A DNA stretch of 35,107 nt from Deltaproteobacteria bacterium (lineage in GTDB: Bacteria; Myxococcota_A; UBA9042; PHBI01). Both the position numbers and the translations under genes were made by a program. The stretch lies in contig JAEUKJ010000352.1 of assembly GCA_016792665.1 (NCBI GenBank), positions 1-35,107 of the forward strand. The letters run 5' to 3'. Of the stretch, positions 31,225 through 35,107 are shown in pieces; positions within the stretch are counted from its first letter, which is position 1; each line of letters begins with the position of its first letter. The notes beneath the pieces were generated by a model. It had not been told where the DNA came from and searched no databases. It saw nothing but the letters and a program-made list of their open reading frames with translations.

Positions 31225-33870
31225 ATGGTTCCGACGTCGCTCGCCCGCAGCGTGCTCCTGATCGCGTTCGTCCTGGCCGCGGCCCAGGTCCATGCGGCGC
31301 CTCCCCTGGTGTTGGGCGAGGCACCGATGGCGCGCGTGAGCTCGCGCGTCCCGACGCCTGATCTCGACGTGAGCGCCAGCGAGACCGTCACGCGCCAGAC
31401 GCTCAGCGAGACCGGGACCGTGTCGATCCGCATCGACAACGCCAGCGTGACCGTCCACGAGGCCTTGCTCGAGGTCACCCTGCCCGCGGACGCGCTGGTC
31501 TCGCGCCTCTCCCTGAAGGTCGACGCGCAGTGGATGGAGGCCGAGGTCCTGCCCCGCGCCGCCGCTCAGCGCATCTATCAGACCATCGTCCACCCCGACG
31601 TCGGACCGCGCCGCGACCCGGCCCTCCTGGTCGAGCTCGCTCCCGGGCGTTGGTCGCTCGACGTGTTCCCGATCCCCGCCCACGGCCGCCGCGAGCTCGA
31701 GCTGGTGTGGCATCGCCTGCGCCCCGGCCCAGACGGTCGCGCGACTCAGCGCGTCGAACGCCGCCTCGTGCCGACAGGCGGGGCGGAGACCGTCTTTGCC
31801 CTCGCCCCCGCGCGCGAGGCTGGCCTGGGTCGCGCCGGGCGCGACGCCCTCCCGCTCGAGCGCCTCGTCATCGCCGTCGACACCTCGCTCTCGATCGGTG
31901 ACGCCGGGCTCGCTGGCGCCCGCGTGATCGCGACACAGCTCGCCGCGTCGCTGCGCGTCGAGACGTTCATCGTCAGCGGCGACCGTCAGGCCTCCGCCCC
32001 GTGCAAGGTGACCTGCACCCAGGGAGACGCGGCCTGCGCCTCCTCGGTCGAGGCGTGCCTCGCCGGCCCGGTCGGCGGTGCGAGCGATCTCGGTCTGCTC
32101 CTCACCGCGGCCGGCGCCGCCATGCAGCGGGGGCCCGCGCGGCGCGCAGCACTGGTCCTCCTGAGCGACGGCCAACGTACCGCCGGTGCCACGGCGACCG
32201 AGCTCGCGACCGCCGCCGCGACGCTTGCCGCGCGGTTGCCCGTGACGTTGTTCACCGTGCCGATCGGCGACCTCGCTGGCCCCACCGGGCGACCCTTCGG
32301 CGATCGGGATGCCGGTCTGGCCCTCCTCCACGCGCTCGCCGAGTCGGGTCATGGGGCCCTCTTCCAAGCGCGCGATGGTGAGGATCTCGCCAGCCTCGTG
32401 CGCGCCATCGCCGCGCCGCGCCGCGCCGATCTGAGCGTCCGCGCCCTGGCCGGAGAGCTCGGCCCCTGGTCCGTTCGCTGGGTCGACGAGCGACCGATCG
32501 TGCTCGGGACGATGCGGTCCGACAAGGCCGAGATCGAGGTCACCTGGGCCGACGACAAGGGGCAGGCCCGCTCGCGCTTCACCCTCGAGCGCGCCTCCGG
32601 TCCCGTCCGCTACGGCCTCTTCCAGGAGCTCGGGCGCGCCCTCGTCGCGCAGCATGAGCGCCGCCTCGACCTGCCCGCCATCGACCTCGCGCGCCTCGCC
32701 CGCGAGCACGGCGTGGCCGGCCCCTACGGCTCGCTGCTCGCGCTCGAGACCGAGGCCGACTACCAACGTCGTGGCATCGCGCGCGTGAAGGCCTTCGAGC
32801 TCGCGTCCGCCCGCGGCGAGGCGGTCGAGCCCATCGCCGCGCGCGCCCTCGCGGACGAGGACGCCCTGCGTGTGGACGGCGATGGCGACGGCGTCCCCGA
32901 TGCCGAGGACCGCTGCCCCACCGAGCCCGAGACCATGAACGGCGTCAATGACAGCGACGGCTGCCCGGACCGGGCCTTCGTCCGCATCGAGTCTTCCGAG
33001 ATCCGCATCCTCGATCGCGTCTACTTCGAGCCGGGCCAGCGCACCCCCGCCCCGCTGCTCGACGCAGTCGCCGCCGTGATGCGTGACAACCCGTGGATCG
33101 GCGTAGTCGAGATCGGCGGGCACTGCGACCGCCGCGAGGCCCGCGCGAAGGCCCTCTCGCTGGCCCGCGCCGAGGCCGTCCGCCGGGCTCTCGTCGCCCG
33201 CGGGGTCGAGCCCGAGCGCCTCGTCGTGAGCGGCTATGGCGCCGAGCGTCCCATCGACGCGAACGACCAGGCCGAGGGTCGGGCGCGCAACCGCCGCACG
33301 GAGTTCGTCATCCTCGTCGCGCGCGGCGAGCTCGTCGCAGGTGGCGCAACGCCCCAGTCGATCGCGGCCCTGGTCGCGCGCATGGCCCTTCCGCCGCGCG
33401 AGGCCCACCGCCGCGAGGCCTCCCTCCTCCTCGCCGCCGGCTTCCGCGACGCCGCCGCCGTCGCGCTCACGGCCGCCCTCGCGCTCACGCCGCCAGAGGC
33501 CCAGCTCGCCCTCTTCGACGTGCCTCTCGCCGAGGCCTTCCCCGATCGCTACGCCGAGGTCGGCCTCGCCCGTCTCCGCGCGGGCACCGATTCGTCTGGG
33601 CAGCCTGGCTCTGCCCGACCGTCGTCGGAATTCGCCCTGGTCGCGCCGCGCGCTTTCTGGTCCGAAGCCTTGCCGCGCCTCCTCCCGTCCGACGCGCCCC
33701 TCGCAACGCAGGCCATGAGGCGATACCTCGCGACCCGCACGTCGTCGGTCCGCCGCCACGCGACCCGCGCCGACCTCCTCCTGGAGGCCCGCCTCCTCGA
33801 CGCCGTGGGCGAGCCCCTCGAGTCCCTGCGCCGCGCCTCCGAGGTCCTCGAGCTCGGTCTCGAGCCCTGA
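31225..33870 (+). CDS. VIT-VWA-TSP3-OmpA envelope protein
   Basis: 881 residues. A signal peptide (1-24, ends QVHA-A) is followed by a VIT domain (~50-165; QRIYQTIV, DPALLVELAPG, FPIPAHGRRELEL), a VWA domain (~212-395; MIDAS start DTSLS at 219-223), a TSP3-like calcium motif (DGDGDGVPDAEDRCP, 551-565) and an OmpA-like peptidoglycan-binding domain (~590-700; GHCDRREARAKALSLARAEAV, VSGYGAERPIDAN, ARNRRTEF). VIT-VWA proteins bind partner proteins; the OmpA domain would hold this one on the cell wall. The last ~180 residues are Ala/Leu-rich helices without a known family. A short GQPGSARPS stretch near 790 comes from a dispersed DNA repeat. Confidence 0.88.
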   Translation: MVPTSLARSVLLIAFVLAAAQVHAAPPLVLGEAPMARVSSRVPTPDLDVSASETVTRQTLSETGTVSIRIDNASVTVHEALLEVTLPADALVSRLSLKVDAQWMEAEVLPRAAAQRIYQTIVHPDVGPRRDPALLVELAPGRWSLDVFPIPAHGRRELELVWHRLRPGPDGRATQRVERRLVPTGGAETVFALAPAREAGLGRAGRDALPLERLVIAVDTSLSIGDAGLAGARVIATQLAASLRVETFIVSGDRQASAPCKVTCTQGDAACASSVEACLAGPVGGASDLGLLLTAAGAAMQRGPARRAALVLLSDGQRTAGATATELATAAATLAARLPVTLFTVPIGDLAGPTGRPFGDRDAGLALLHALAESGHGALFQARDGEDLASLVRAIAAPRRADLSVRALAGELGPWSVRWVDERPIVLGTMRSDKAEIEVTWADDKGQARSRFTLERASGPVRYGLFQELGRALVAQHERRLDLPAIDLARLAREHGVAGPYGSLLALETEADYQRRGIARVKAFELASARGEAVEPIAARALADEDALRVDGDGDGVPDAEDRCPTEPETMNGVNDSDGCPDRAFVRIESSEIRILDRVYFEPGQRTPAPLLDAVAAVMRDNPWIGVVEIGGHCDRREARAKALSLARAEAVRRALVARGVEPERLVVSGYGAERPIDANDQAEGRARNRRTEFVILVARGELVAGGATPQSIAALVARMALPPREAHRREASLLLAAGFRDAAAVALTAALALTPPEAQLALFDVPLAEAFPDRYAEVGLARLRAGTDSSGQPGSARPSSEFALVAPRAFWSEALPRLLPSDAPLATQAMRRYLATRTSSVRRHATRADLLLEARLLDAVGEPLESLRRASEVLELGLEP
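33598..33617 (+). repeat. Dispersed short repeat, copy C (inside a gene)
   Basis: GGGCAGCCTGGCTCTGCCCG resembles the first half of copy A at 18 of 20 positions. Within the gene it encodes GQPGSARPS, and copy A reads the same peptide in one frame. Confidence 0.5.
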
Positions 33871-33913
33871 CCGCAGGTCTCGCGCGGGGCGCTCACGGCC
33901 CGATCCCTTCTGC

Positions 33914-33927
33914 GGGGCGCTCGCCCC
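33914..33927 (+). terminator. GC-rich palindrome after the VIT-VWA-OmpA gene
   Basis: GGGGCG-CT-CGCCCC lies 44 bp after the upstream stop and 34 bp before the next start. It could be a weak terminator or a leader hairpin; there is no T-run. Confidence 0.35.
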
Positions 33928-33960
33928 ATGCTACAGATCGGACTCCAACCTCGAGGGCCC

Positions 33961-34509
33961 ATGCTCACCCACGCCTCGCGCTCGCTCTTCCCGCGTCTCC
34001 TGGCGCTCCTTCCGGGGCTCCTCTTCGCGTGCGCCAGCGCGGCCCCGGCCCCGTCGACGCCGTCCTCCCTGCCTGCGGTCGTGGCGATCCTCGGCGCCCA
34101 CTCCTTCTGGTTCGGCCGCTCCGCGCACTCCCCCTTCGGGCCCATCCCGTACGGGATCGCCGCCCACCGCGACGGCGACACCGTCGTCCTGCGCGTCGAT
34201 GTGCCCCCCGGCGGCGGCATGCCCCCAGGCGCCTACCAGCAGTTTACGTTGTCATCTGATAACAACGGCTCGCACCTCGACTTCGAGACCTCGCTCACCG
34301 GCACGGTCGTCTCCGGTCGCATGATCGAGGCGAGCCGCAGCGCCGACGAGGTCCACTACTGCATGGCCACGGGCGCCACACCGCCCACGAGCGACTGCGC
34401 CGCCCTCGAGGTCCTCTTCCGCGCCGAGCCCGACGACGCCATCCGCTTCGAGACCCGCCGCCACGGCTCACCGCACCACAGCGTCGTGCTCCGCGCGACG
34501 CGCCCCTGA
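33961..34509 (+). CDS. Small uncharacterised lipoprotein
   Basis: 182 residues from ATG 33961, preferred over ATG 33928 because GAGGG lies ~4 nt upstream and it gives a compact signal peptide with lipobox LLFAC (residues ~20-24). A short Ala/Pro/Ser tether follows. The mature part has beta-like segments (DTVVLRVDVPPGGG, SLTGTVVSGRMIE, SVVLRA) and two Cys residues (HYCMATG, SDCAALE) that may pair. No family is recognised. It may be an outer-membrane lipoprotein in the same neighbourhood as the VIT-VWA-OmpA protein. Confidence 0.75.
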   Translation: MLTHASRSLFPRLLALLPGLLFACASAAPAPSTPSSLPAVVAILGAHSFWFGRSAHSPFGPIPYGIAAHRDGDTVVLRVDVPPGGGMPPGAYQQFTLSSDNNGSHLDFETSLTGTVVSGRMIEASRSADEVHYCMATGATPPTSDCAALEVLFRAEPDDAIRFETRRHGSPHHSVVLRATRP

Positions 34510-34792
34510 CGAGCCGCGAAGCGCCCAGAGGCGTCCCGATCCTCGCGTCGCACACCACGCCGACCATTTTGATGGACTGCGTCGGGCGGCTGCCTCGCTT
34601 TGCGCGAACGCGTGGAATCTCACAGATTTCGCGCCCATCCAGAGCTCGGCCTCTGACGCGGTCGCGGGCGATTTCGGTGCCCCGGAAGGCGAAGTAAGTC
34701 GCTCTGGCGGAGCACGCCGTGTGACCCTGACCCTTCGTCGGCCTTGCGGGCCTTCGACCACCACGCGCCAACTCCGTCACACAAGGCACCCC
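34510..34792 (+). other. Non-coding spacer
   Basis: No gene is convincing in these 283 bp. The stretch around 34570-34700 is visibly less GC-rich than its neighbours (for example CCATTTTGATGG), as expected for a promoter region of the gene at 34793. Minus-strand readings here lack family features. Confidence 0.45.
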
Positions 34793-35107
34793 ATGTACGT
34801 TCGCCGTCACCTCCTGGTGGGCATCGGCCTCCTCTTGCCTGTCGCCTGCGCCGAGTCGCAGGACGCACCGCAGGGCCCAGCCCTGTCGATCGCCGTCGCC
34901 CCCCTCGTCCTCGCGGGCGTCCAGAACGTCTGCTACGGGCTCGCCGTGAGCAACGAGTCGAACCAGCTCGTGTGGTCCAAGACCCACGTCTGCGCCGACC
35001 AGTACGGTGTCGCCACCGGCGGTGACCTCTCGTACGTCGGGACTTGCGACGCGACCGACAGCGTCGGGCCCGATGGCCACGCCCACAACACCGTCACGTT
35101 GGCCATC
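34793..35107 (+). CDS. Lipoprotein, partial at window end
   Basis: 105 residues are visible and the frame is open at the edge. ATG 34793 has AAGG 7 nt upstream. Signal peptide RRHLLVGIGLLLPVAC gives a lipobox with Cys19. The mature part reads IAVAPLVLAGVQNVCYGLAV then DLSYVGTCDATD, with three Cys after the lipidated one. I recall similar repeat-bearing lipoproteins from Polyangia, with beta-sandwich character, but no function. It is the third surface-type gene in a row on this strand. Confidence 0.75.
   Translation, partial: MYVRRHLLVGIGLLLPVACAESQDAPQGPALSIAVAPLVLAGVQNVCYGLAVSNESNQLVWSKTHVCADQYGVATGGDLSYVGTCDATDSVGPDGHAHNTVTLAI

Overview
The window looks like chromosomal DNA from a high-GC member of the Myxococcota, probably the Polyangia/Sandaracinus-like side. 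This is an inference from content, not a database result. The pointers are very high GC, long spurious antisense frames, many lipoproteins with Asp/Thr- or Pro-rich linkers, thrombospondin type 3 (TSP3) calcium-binding repeats, a Ser/Thr protein kinase, a caspase-like protein and VWA/OmpA surface proteins. No rRNA, tRNA, CRISPR array, prophage or insertion sequence was seen.

Layout. (1) 1-1485: a truncated LuxR-HTH/TolB-like regulator, a 326-bp spacer packed with perfect inverted repeats, and a lysine-rich protein whose C-terminal half reads like a eukaryotic-type RGS domain. (2) 1544-9275: a lipoprotein, an SDR dehydrogenase, an AraC-type regulator, a lipoprotein alpha/beta hydrolase, a cytoplasmic Fe-S molybdopterin oxidoreductase, and a divergent VWA lipoprotein. 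(3) 9390-15045, minus strand: a complete branched-chain amino acid ABC transporter operon, livK-livH-livM-livG-livF. The last four cistrons are joined by 4-bp stop/start overlaps. LivG is twice its normal size and carries two insertions with predicted membrane helices inside the ATPase domain. (4) 15131-16962, minus strand: a winged-helix-like protein coupled to a Cys-rich lipoprotein. (5) 17131-20431, plus strand: a coupled ECF sigma factor, a membrane anti-sigma-like protein and a secreted caspase-fold protein with a surface-repeat C-terminus. (6) 20461-22787, minus strand: stand-alone eutB-eutC (ethanolamine ammonia-lyase). (7) 23104-25645, plus strand: SRPBCC protein, FAD monooxygenase and a 3-hydroxyisobutyrate-dehydrogenase-like enzyme. 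(8) 25664-35107: a giant secreted PPC-like/TSP3/kelch protein, a kinase with its membrane domain at the N-terminus, a VIT-VWA-TSP3-OmpA protein and two lipoproteins, the last cut by the window end.

How the genes fit together. The liv genes form one uptake system: LivK captures substrate, LivH/LivM form the channel, LivG/LivF power it. The sigma/anti-sigma/caspase trio looks like a self-contained envelope-signalling unit. EutB and EutC make one B12-dependent enzyme without microcompartment genes nearby. The rest is mostly envelope and surface biology with scattered oxidoreductases.

Most noteworthy: the membrane-inserted LivG ATPase, the RGS-like protein with its hairpin-rich upstream region, and the sigma/anti-sigma/caspase operon. 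A short dispersed repeat also occurs in a spacer, at the start of the sigma gene and inside the OmpA-type gene.
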